Assembly (NCBI GenBank): GCA_027886185.1 | Contig: WOAB01000322.1 | Coordinates: 250,501 to 314,500 of the forward strand | Direction: 5' to 3' | Length of the DNA stretch: 64,000 bases | Source: Rheum nobile | Taxonomy: Eukaryota; Streptophyta; Magnoliopsida; Caryophyllales; Polygonaceae | In this document: positions 52,871-63,202 of the stretch, piece after piece | How the letters are laid out: every line of letters begins with the position of its first letter | How positions within the stretch are numbered: the stretch's first letter is position 1 | Translations under genes and position numbers: made by a program | Notes under the pieces: model-generated | Database searches by the model: none | Told to the model about the DNA's origin: nothing | Seen by the model: the letters and a program-made list of their open reading frames with translations, nothing else

Positions 52871-53776
52871 AGATCCTTGGTGCAGGTTTTAAGCAAGTAA
52901 ATGGGGTCAAAAGCATGAGCAAAGTTCCAGCTGAGATTGTTTGTTCTAGTAAAGTAAAGAGATGGGGCTAAGGATGGATTGCACCTGATTTGTGATTCTC
53001 TAGTTGTCAAGGTTTGGTTAAGTGTGGATCTGCATCGTGCGGCTCCGGTCTTGAGGTAGGGGTGGCTTCGCCTGCTTGTCAGTTTCTCGATTTGTCTCGC
53101 CTCGGGGATAGACATTCTTGACTCCTCCCTCCGTCTTTGGTACACTACTTCCGTGCTCCGGTTCGTTGCTTCACCGCTGCTCTTGGGTTTGGGAGCGACG
53201 ACCCACTTTTCCCCGGTTTTGTTTCTTAACTTTCTCCAGCCCAGGATCTTGTACCGGATCGAGAGTCGCCATAGGTTCCAATCTTGGCCTCGACACCATT
53301 TCTTCACAGTCAGGAAGATGGATATTTCTTTGTGCTTCTTCGATTGATTGTCTGTTTTTTCGTGAGATCGCTTGCTTTAGGGGAAGGGTCTTGAAATGAG
53401 TGATTTTTCGTTAGCTCGAATCGGCGTAGTGAGGTCGACAAGGTTTCTGAAGTGGAAATTGGTGGTAGCGGCTCTAGATCTAGGTTTTTGGCTGAGTTGT
53501 TGTTTGTGTGTTTGGGAAGAATGGAGGGGGGAGCACTTAGGAGCGCGTGGAGGCGCATTGAATTCAGGGAATCAGGAGTCCATTGTATACTTCTGTGTAG
53601 TTGGTCTCCCTCGACTATGTTTGGCTTTGATTTCCGATAAGGTTCAGCGTGGCTTTGATTTCATATATTGGCCAATTTATTTTTATTATTTTCACCCTTT
53701 ATTAATAAAGATAAAGACAAGAAGTTATCTTTTTAATAGTTTTTTTTCAGATCTTAGACTATGGCTTTTTAATGGG

Positions 53777-56700
53777 GAGAATCTTCGCACCGCAAAAATT
53801 CATCTCCGCACCGTATTTTGGGCGCAACTAGGTTGCGCCCAAGGAAGAAAAAAAAAATCCTTGGGCGCAACTAGGTTGTGCCCAAGGTTCAGGTGAATTT
53901 TTTTTATCAGAACCGGTTCACTTGGTAGTTGCGCCCAGGAAAAAAAAACTTAAAAGAAAAAAAAACTTGAAGATTTGTATTTAAATCAACAAATTTATTT
54001 CATAATAAGATAAATTTACTACATACTCATCGCATTGTATCTATCCTACTATTTTATATGATTTGGAAATTCAAATACCTAGTAGTTTGTATACTTGTGT
54101 GCATTTGATAATAATAATAATAGACGTTTTCAAGTAATTAGGGTTACATGGCTATAAATTCGTTTGTATCATGATGTTTCAATATACTTTTATTCATATA
54201 AAATTATTGTGCGTTTCTCCACCAATTCGTTTGATATTAATTGTTAGTTATTATTATTCTCGAAAATCACATATAACTATGGTTATATCCTATAGTTATA
54301 TACTATGATTATATCTTATAGTTATATCCAATTTGGTTATATCCTTATAGTTATATCCTTATATTATGGTTATATCATATAGTTATATACTATGATTATA
54401 TCTTATAGTTATATCAATTTGGTGATATAATCATAGTATATAACTATATGATATAACCATAATATAAGGATATAACTATAAGGATATAACCAAATTAGAT
54501 ATAACTATAAGGATATAACCAAATTGGATATAACTATAAAGATATAACCAAATTGGATATAACTATAAGATATAATCATAGTATATAACTATATGATATA
54601 ACCATAATATATAACTATATGATATAATATAGGATATAACCATAGTATATAACTATGGAATATAACCATAAGATATAATCATAGTATATAATTATAGGAT
54701 ACAATCATAGTATATAACTATAGAATATAATATAGGATATAACCATAGTATATAACTATAGAATATAACCATAAGATATAATCATAGTATATAATTATAA
54801 GATATAACGATATGATATAACCAAATTGGATATAACTATAGGATATAACCATAGTATATAACTATAGGATATAACCATATTATATAACTATAGGATATAA
54901 TCATAGTATATTCAACTATTTGGAGGAACACAGACTAAAAAATAAAATAATTTTATGTATTAAACTCTATTTTATCGCAGTTTTTTCTCCCTAATCTCAA
55001 ATCAAGTAATCAATGTTAGACTTTGTATTCGAATGGACGAAAACCCCAAACCCTAAATCCCAAAACCTAACCACAAACCCTATAAAATACTACAAACTCC
55101 TTGGGCGCAACTTAGCTGCACCCAAGGGTTGTGTGGGGGATTGTTTTAGTGGGGTCGTTATCATTGCAGTACAAACCTTAAAATTTTCAAGTTGAAGTTG
55201 GAAAAATAACTTCTAATATCTATATATTGACCGAATATTTTGCTAAATTGTTTAGATCTTGAAAGGTATGATGGTAGTTGTGGGAGTAATATATACTGTC
55301 ATTACATGATATAACTATAGAATGTAAAACATGATATAACTATAGAATATAACCATATGATATAATCATAGTACAAAAACCCTAAACCCTAAACCACAAT
55401 CTCTAATCCCTAAAACCTAACCCTAAACCCTAAAAAAACACTAGAAACCCCTTGGACGCAACCTAGTTGCGCCCAAAGTTCTAGACGCAACCTAGTTGCG
55501 CCCAAAGGGTTGTGTGGGGATTGTTTTAGGGTTTTTTAGGGTTTAGGATTTAGAGTTTAGGGTTTAGGGTCTTTATCATAGTATATAACCATAGTATATA
55601 ACTATAGAATATAATATAGTATATAACCATAGTATATACCTATATAATATAACCATAAGATATAATCATAGTATATATAGGATATAACGATATGATATAA
55701 CCAAATTGGATATAACTATAAGATATAATCATAGTATATAACTATATGATATAACCATAGTATACAACTATAGAATATAAATATAAGATATAACCATTGT
55801 ATAAAACTATAGGATATAACGATATGATATAACCAAATTGGATATAACTATAAGATATAATCACAATATATAACTATATGATATAACCATAGTATATAAC
55901 TATAGAATATAATATATAGGATATAACCATAGTATATAACTATAAGATATAACGATATGATATAACCAAATTGGATATAACTATAAGATATAATCATAGT
56001 ATATAACTATTATATAGTATATAACTATAGGATATAACCAAATTGGATATAACTATAAGATATAATCATAGTATATAATATAGGATATAACCATAGTATA
56101 TAACTATAGAATATAATATAGGATATAATCATAGTATATATAGGATATAATCATAGTATATATAGGATATAACGATATGATATAACCAAATTGGATATAA
56201 CTATAAGATATAATCATAGTATATAACTATAGAATATAAATATAAGATATAACCATAGTATATAACTATAGAATATAACCGTAGTATATAACTATAGGAT
56301 ATAACCATAAGATATAACCAAATTGGATATAACCATAGTTATATGTGATTTTTGAGAATAATAACAAACAGTTAATATCAAACGAATTGGTGGAGAAACG
56401 TATATAAATTTTAGATGAATAAAAGTATATTGAAACATCATGATACAAACGAATTTATTTCCATGCACACCCTGCTTACTTGAAAACGTCTATTACTATA
56501 GTCAAATGCACACAAGTGTACAAATCTACTATGTATTTGAATTTCCAAATCATATAAAATAGCAAGATAGATACAATGCGATGAGTATGTAGTAAATTTA
56601 TTTTAAATATGAAATAAATTTGTTGATTTAAATACAAGCGTTGGCGCTACATTGTAGCGCTTAATTTGTTGATTTAAATACAAGCGTGAACCATATTTTT

Positions 56701-56825
56701 TTTGTTTTATTTATTTATTTTTAAATCTGCCATGAACCGGTTTTTTAACAACCCGGTTCATTCACTTTGTTGCGCCCAAAAAGCGGTACAGGGCTAGATA
56801 TTTGCGGTGCAAAAAAGAATCCCTC
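53777..56825. mobile_element. 3.0-kb foldback element, CGCACCGC-end family
   Basis: TSD TTTTTAATGGG (53766-53776 and 56826-56836; about 9-11 bp). Ends: left GAGAATCTTCGCACCGC, right the complement of GAGGGATTCTTTTTTGCACC. The arms pair over roughly 53930-54260 and 56340-56660 (GTATACTTGTGTGCATTTGA against TCAAATGCACACAAGTGTAC). The centre is a mass of TATAACTATA(A/G)GATATAA(C/T)CA units in both orientations. TTGGGCGCAACTAGGTTGCG-type palindromes recur at 53818, 53860, 55100, 55450 and 55480. No coding capacity. Confidence 0.88.
55060..55575. repeat. Telomere-like CCCTAAA/TTTAGGG clusters
   Basis: AACCCTAAATCCC and CCCTATAAA near 55045-55085, CCCTAAACCCTAAACC at 55379 with degenerate copies to 55430, and TTAGGGTTTAGGATTTAGAG on the other strand at 55525-55570. 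The two groups are inverted around about 55480 inside the foldback core. Confidence 0.7.
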
Positions 56826-56846
56826 TTTTTAATGGGCAGTGGTAAC

Positions 56847-57276
56847 TTTAGAGGAGAACCAATACTCCTACATGGAGAGAAATGTGGTATATCTACCCCT
56901 TTAAAAACGAAAATCCTAGCAGTTAGGAATGCATTGGTTAAGGCCCATAAAATGGGGCTTACCAACATTCAAATTGAATCCGATAACCTTACCATTGTGA
57001 ATGTCCTAAATCAAATCTGGCACTGTCCATGGGATATTGAAATTTTAATTTCTAATATCCTTTGTGTTTTACAATTGTTTTTTTCAGTGCAGATTTATCA
57101 TGTCTTTCGAGAAACAAACGTTGTTGCCGACTGCATTATCAAGCTGGCCCAGCGGAGTTCCTTGGAAGATATTCAAACCAATTTAGAACTTTTTGTTCTC
57201 ATCCGAAAGGATGCTATAGACTGAAAAACCGACTCTTTTGTGGCTTTCCGGTCTAATTCTTACCTTATAAAAAAAA
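56847..57276 (+). mobile_element. LINE RNase H fragment, 430 bp, plus strand
   Basis: 13-bp TSD GGGCAGTGGTAAC (56834-56846 and 57277-57289). It ends in an A-run after GTCTAATTCTTACCTTAT. Encodes the RNase H end: GEPILLHGEKCGISTPLKTK, IESDNLTIVNVLNQIW, FRETNVVADCIIKLA, and TGA at 57222. It is close to the LINE at 40527-41845 in sequence (shared CGISTPLKT and SDNLTIVNVLN-type blocks), so it is the same family. Severely 5'-truncated. Confidence 0.9.
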
Positions 57277-57355
57277 GGGCAGTGGTAACAATCTTACCAA
57301 TACTCGATGGACACCCATATGTCTTTGATATAAAAAATCAATTCCCATATTTTTA

Positions 57356-58996
57356 GGGGGTTCGTTTCGCACCACTTTTTTTTTTTTTTTTCGTACCACA
57401 AGTTAAACAATACAAGGTAACGCATAATTTTTTTTAAACGCCACGCTATGGCGTGCAAGAGTTTTTTTTTGGGGTATTTAGTGAGATTAAAAAAAAAACG
57501 TAACCGGCTCGATGAAACCGGGTCGGACTTAAACGCTACGTAGCGTTTAAATCCGACCCGGTTTATCGAGCCGATTGAATCTTAAACACTACGACGTAGC
57601 GTTTAAAAAAAAGTGGATTTTCGGCCTTTAGAAACACATGTTTTAGTTTTGAACATTATGTTAGTGTACAATTGTGATAAAGTATACAATTAGCTAGAAT
57701 TGGAAGGCTTTTGTTTGAATATATATAACAATAGGTGATTTGCATTGTTGTTCCATCATATAATGCGCAATACAAGGTTCTGATGTTATATATTGATCGA
57801 TCGATTGAGAGGTTTTTGTATGCTTGTATTTGAGTATTATAAATGTATACAAAATTAAGAAAACTTTTTGTCGTAGTCATATGTATAAATTTTGTACGTA
57901 GTTAGTTTGTAACCTTAGTAATGCATAATTGCTCGTTAAAGATTATAATGAATGTAATATTCGTTAAAGATTATAATGAATCTAATATTTGTATAATTAT
58001 AATTGTTCAGGGTTATTTTGGATGAAATGTTTGAAAATGGAGATCTTGTAAGTACTCAATCCAATGTGGATATTTCTTAATTATATACTATGGTTATATC
58101 GTATAGTTATATACTATTATTATATATTATTGTTATATCGTATAGTTATATACTATTGTTATATCGTATAGTTATAAACTATGGTTATATCGTATAGTTA
58201 TATATTATGGTTATATCGTATTGTTATATACTATTGTTATATCGTATAGTTATATACTATAGTTATATATTATGGTTATATCTTATAGTTATATACTATA
58301 GTTATATCGTATTGTTATATACTTTTGTCATATTGTATAGCTATATACTATAATTATATAATATGGTCCTATCGTATAGTTATATACTATGATTATATCG
58401 TATAGTTATATATTATGGTTATATCGTATTTTTATATATTATGGTTATATTGTATAGTTATATACTATTGTTAAATCGTTAGTTATATACTATAGCTATA
58501 TACTATGGTTGTATCGTATAGTTATATACTATTGTTATATCGCATGGTTATATACTATTGTTAAATCGTATAGTTATATACTATGGTTATATCGTATAGT
58601 TATATACTATTGTTAGGGTTTAAGGTTTAAACGCCATGCTGTGGCGTTTAAAAACGTTCTGTTATGGCGTTTTTAAACGCAACAATATAGCGTTTAAAAT
58701 TGCAAATTTTAAATTCGATTTTTTTTATTAAGATCGTAAAATTGAATTGTTTTAAAAATAAAATTTTAAACGCCACAGCATTGCGCTTTAAAAAAAAATT
58801 GAACTGGTTTACTTTTTATTTAAATTTTATAAAAACTTAAACGCTACAACATGACGTTTAAATTGAAACGGTTCAACTTTCTAAACCGATTCATGTTAAA
58901 TGCCATGTCGTAGCATTTAAGTTATTTTTTAAACGCCACAATGTGATGTTTAAGAGTAGTGCGAAAATTAAAAAAAAAGCGGTGCAAATAAGAGCC
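57356..58996. mobile_element. 1.6-kb foldback element, TTTAAACGC family
   Basis: TSD CCATATTTTTA (57345-57355 and 58997-59007). Left end GGGGGTTCGTTTCGCACCAC, right end the complement GGGGCTCTTATTTGCACCGC, both followed by T-runs. The arms contain repeated short palindromes such as AACGCCACGCTATGGCGT and AAACGCTACGTAGCGTTTAA, and ACCCGGTTTATCGAGCCG. The core (58070-58615) is TATGGTTATATCGTATAGTT repeats. No coding capacity. Confidence 0.87.
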
Positions 58997-59007
58997 CCAT
59001 ATTTTTA

Positions 59008-61488
59008 CTAACCCTAAGCTAAGTTAAACTAAAATTTCTTACATCAATACTTATCTAGCTAATAGCAACATTTATATACAACATCTCTTAAATTTGTATT
59101 ATACATAAGAATTAAGTTATTAAACTTACCTCGTTTGCAAGTAAATAAGAGTTGTGATGATCTTCTTCCCAAATAGATGAACTTATTTTCTTGCTTGATA
59201 CAAATGTTTTTTGGATGTTTATGAAGATAAGACAAGTGAATACATTTTTTAATGGGTTCCACATATACATATTTTTTTAAATAGTCTTTTTTTTTAAAAA
59301 AATTACCGTTTGTTAAACGGTCATTTTTTTTAATGTTGATCTCAGGTGCGGATTCCCAATGAGTAGTAGAAGGACATGAATTGGTCCCCAATGGGCAGTG
59401 GTAGGAAGTAGCGGAGATATGTAACTTTTCGAGTCCGGATTCCCAATGGGAAACATAAGTGTATGTACGGGTTCCCAATGGGCAGCGGAAGCTCGGTACG
59501 GGTATGAATTCACTACGGGTTCTGAATGGGCAACCGTATATGGGTGAGAATAATGAAAATAAATGGGTGAGAATACGAACCCGGTCTAGATATATAAAGA
59601 CATTATTAGGGTTTAATACATTTTTTTAATAGAAAACTAGTATTATAGGTTTCGGGTAATGTGTCACTCTATTATTGAACTTTAAAAAAAATGTTAATTA
59701 TATACTTGATGCTTTAAAAAATAGATGTCATTTTAACTTTATATTTTTGTTAAGAAATATATGTTATTATAGAGTTGTAAGTAGTGATTTATTGGTGAGT
59801 TATGATTTATGTTATAGGAAATTGCGTATCGACATTTTTTATTCATTTTTTTTATTTGTAAAAATTAGGTGTGTAATCATTAAATTTTAAATTTTAGGAA
59901 AAGATTGAAGTGTTTTAGCTTTATTATAACATTCCTTAATAACTGCGTAAAAAAATGATATATATTACTTAATGAAGGGTAAAAAATACTTACTATATAA
60001 AATATTTATAATCACCAAATACATTTTTCTGCATATCCTTACTTATAAACATTTTTTTTAATAAATACACAATCCAAACAACTCCTATAGTTAACTCGAA
60101 TGGAAATTGCCTTTATGTCCATATACTTCCGCTTTGGTAATTCTTTGTGAGAACGTTGCACATGATTTTTTCCCAACAAAACACGATTATAAAAACAATA
60201 TCCCTATCTGGAACGAGTATTAAGTAATATGGTGTACGTGCATATAATTTTTTCTCCATGTGTAAATAAGTTAACCTTAATGTAAATTAATTTTGTACGG
60301 GTGTGCTTCATTTTCTGTTGAAATTCGTATTGGTTTGAACCTCACGTGCATACATTTTGATGTACATACAATTTTTGTTTAAATGGACATATAAGTCGGC
60401 CTAAATGTACATATGACGTTTTTATAGTTGAAGATGTGCATGAGTTTTCAAATCGTGTTTGCATGACTTTGTTAAAGCGTATAGACACATTGTCTTGTAT
60501 GTACATAACTTCTGTAATGGATGTGCAAAGTCCACGCCTGAAAAAAAATTGGTGCACCCGTTCCGGTTTTGTTTGCAAAACACAAATTTTTGGGTTTATA
60601 ATTCGCACATGCGGATTTTTATCCGAATTTTGGCATTTAGGTGATGGAGAGATCTATGACTTTGGCTTGGCTTGGCTTGATTCCATTTCAGATTGGCTTG
60701 TCTAGATTGCGAAATGGAGGAGGGGACATAAAATGAGGAAGGTCCAAGCTAGCTCATGATTATCTCAACTATTGTCTATCACACCTAGAGGCATAGGAAT
60801 GAAGTGGTTTATAATGGCATCACCCCTAGTGTGGAAGAATGTAGCAACACATTCATAATGTTTACTGAGTCAGGTTGTTTGCCAAATATGTTTCATAATT
60901 GCCCTTCCCTTTGTTATTGAGTGTGCTTGTCATTGATTGTTGGTATGTCCTTGCATGTGTGTCTTTTCCCGGCCTTGAGGATGCCATCTAGTGAGGTGAA
61001 TGCTTGAAGGAGGTGAGAGGAGGAATGCTCTACATTCTGAGGGTGTCAAGGTCAAAAGTTAAGGTAGTCCCCTAACTACTTCTAACTAACAGAGAGTGTT
61101 GCAAGAGTGGTGATCTAGAGTGCACTATAATTCAAGGTTACACTTGGTGAGGTTGAGAGTTAAAGCGGTCCCTTGACTGCTCTTAACTAACAAATGGAGG
61201 CTGGAGGAGAGGTATGGTTGTGAGCCACAAACATGTGAGTGTGAGTATGTTTTTATTCACTGGTTGCTCCTTGTACAAGTAAGATGTCCCCTGGTGGATT
61301 GATTGGCCATTATTAGTGATCTCCCTGGAGTTTTCGTGTCCTGATTCTTCTGTCTCATGGAGTCTTGAGGGTGACACTAGCTAGGTGAGGAGGACAGTTA
61401 GAGTGGTCTACTGAGGTATGAGTGGTAATTAAGGCACAATGACCAAATTCTGAGATTGACATTTGGTGAGGCAGAAAGTTAAAGCAAC
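59008..61488. other. Unassigned interval
   Basis: AT-rich. The motif GGATTCCCAATGGG/CCCAATGGGC recurs five times (59350-59530), the only structured piece in the first part. 60342-60705 has overlapping open frames on both strands with no domain. At 61050-61200 a 35-bp phrase (AGTTAAAGCGGTCCCTTGAC, TGCTCTTAACTAAC) is duplicated; a third copy is split by the hAT element. No gene supported. Confidence 0.45.
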
Positions 61489-61496
61489 CCCTTGAC

Positions 61497-61984
61497 CAGA
61501 GGCGGATCCAGGGGGGGTCCGGTGACCCCCCTTCTCATGGATCAAGTAATATAATAAAAAAATTAATTTTTAAAAATATATATATATTAATGCTTTGAGT
61601 ATATAGACAAAAAGAGCTATTAGCTTAATTGGTTGTGGAACATGAGTTTTATCTAAAGGTTTGGGGTTCAAATCCCTCATCTCCCATCTTTTGTATTTTT
61701 CTTAGATAAATTTTGTAAGGTAATTGAACTAATCTTATTTAAAATTTTCATAATATATTTGATATTAAAATTTTTTAGATAATTCTCCTTACTATTTGTC
61801 CAAAAATATTTTTAAAATTATAAATTAGTTTAAAATATTTTTTCAAAACATAACAATCCACCTAGTATATACGATTTGTAAAAAAATTATACAAATAGTA
61901 ATGTATTTAATGCTAAACAATATTATATAATTTTTTATAGACTATTTGTGACCCCCCTTTGAAAAATTCCTGGATCCGCCACTG
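61497..61984. mobile_element. hAT-type element with internal tRNA-like promoter
   Basis: TIRs CAGAGGCGGATCCAGG and CCTGGATCCGCCACTG. 8-bp TSD CCCTTGAC/TCCTTGAC (61489-61496 and 61985-61992, one mismatch). Inside are TAGCTTAATTGGTTGTGG (A-box-like, 61621) and GGTTCAAATCC (B-box, 61665-61675) at tRNA-like spacing, suggesting a SINE or tRNA-derived segment within the element. No open frame. Confidence 0.8.
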
Positions 61985-61992
61985 TCCTTGAC

Positions 61993-62775
61993 TGCTTTTA
62001 ATTATTAGTTGGTTGAGTGAGGATTATTTCATTTAACTTGTTCCGTTGATGACCGGGTAGAGCTCACTCGAAAGGGAAATCCTCTTTGAGTTTGTGGTAT
62101 TAGGGTGGAATTCATGTGTTGCTACTCTATCTCATGGAGGTGGTCACGTGATGTTACACTAGAGATCGGGAAGGCCCATTTATTGTGTTGGACGATTACA
62201 ACCCTGCCTGGAACATAATTATCTTACTCTGGTTACGGGTGAGCTAGGCATTACAACGCTTAGTTTTATATGATATGCGTCATGTTTCCTGTAGGTGTAC
62301 CCACGGGTGCAATACGTTGAGATCTAGATTGAGAATGTGTTGATTGTTGGTGCCCCCTGAGTTGCCGATCGAGATCATTTACCATGGAGAGGCCGTAAGA
62401 CTAGTATCCCCTAAGTTTTTGGGAACTGCAATCGTGGAGTCAATTTCAGTCTTGGTTTTGATGAACTATTATTGACTTGTTGCATCGTGATTTGTTGCTT
62501 GGAGCTTTGTTGCCTCCAAGATTTTGGTGATGCTGAGTAGTTCTTATCATTTAAGCATCTAGTTAGGTATTTTTTTTCCTTTCTTTTTAAGTTTTGTTTT
62601 ATATCTAACTATCCTCTTAGGTTTTTGTAAATTCTTCAAATCCCATTTCTATAAATTTGCCATATTCACCGAGATATATGACTTTGAATTTTTTTCTTCC
62701 AATTTTAAGGTACAAAAAAGATCATCTTTCACATAGATATTCGTTCTCAGAGGATCCTGCCCTAAAGATAGGGTC
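61993..62775. other. Unassigned interval
   Basis: No supported open frame or repeat. Mixed composition. Confidence 0.4.
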
Positions 62776-63147
62776 CCCCTATATACACACTTTAAATTGT
62801 CTAAACGCACACTATTTGGTGCGTTTAAGTTAAACATACATATTGGTGCGTTAAACCTTAACGCACAAGGGACAAAACTGGAAAAAAGTGAAAAATGTCT
62901 AGAATTTGTGCGTTAAGATTAGCCGTATGACACTGTAACCATGCGTTAAACCTTAACGCACAAGACTAGCAATTGGGCCTATAACGCGGCCCAATTGGAG
63001 TTCAACCTGTGCGTGAAACTTAGCAGTACAACTGTACTGCTAAGTTAAACGCACATGTACTGTTCATAGCCGTTGGACAAATGTGTCATTTGAAAAATCC
63101 GACCGTTTGCACAAACGGTCATATTTTTAGCGGACTAATTTTCAGCC
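62776..63147 (+). promoter_or_regulatory. Upstream region of the MULE/FAR1-like gene with repeated GCGTTTAA motifs
   Basis: CCTATATATACACACTCCC (63146) at the gene's TATA box is echoed by CCCCCTATATACACAC at 62776. Between them lie inverted pairs of GTGCGTTTAAG, TAAACGCACA and TTAAACCTTAACGCACAAG, and the palindrome AGCAGTACAACTGTACTGCT (63022). It could be the terminal inverted repeat of an autonomous MULE starting near 62771 (GGGTCCCCC), but its partner lies beyond the window. Confidence 0.45.
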
Positions 63148-63156
63148 TATATATAC
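63148..63156 (+). promoter_or_regulatory. TATA box of the MULE/FAR1-like gene
   Basis: TATATATAC, followed by a CT-rich leader (CTCCCATTTCCTTTCTCTTG) and CACAACATTCAACATGAAC, which looks like a plant translation start context. Confidence 0.55.
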
Positions 63157-63202
63157 ACACTCCCATTTCCTTTCTCTTGCACACCAAATCACAACATTCA
63201 AC

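Larger units (their letters stand above)
47320..53705 (-). mobile_element. LINE (L1-like), minus strand, split by a solo-LTR-like insertion
   Basis: 12-bp TSD TAAAGATAAAGA at 47308-47319 and 53706-53717. Excluding 47594-50215, it is about 3.8 kb. Contents from high to low coordinates: a 5' part with only short frames (52880-53640), RT, linker, zf-RVT and RNase H. Endonuclease and a complete ORF1 are absent, so a deletion joins the 5' region to the RT. Confidence 0.85.

Noticed and set aside
52693..53307. 204-codon minus-strand open frame as a complete LINE ORF1
   Set aside because: It fuses a 5' region to an off-frame part of the RT; no zinc knuckle or RNA-binding domain is visible, so I treat it as chance read-through after a deletion.
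60342..60705. Overlapping 88-89-codon open frames on opposite strands
   Set aside because: No domain, no splice or promoter context, and neither has convincing coding composition.
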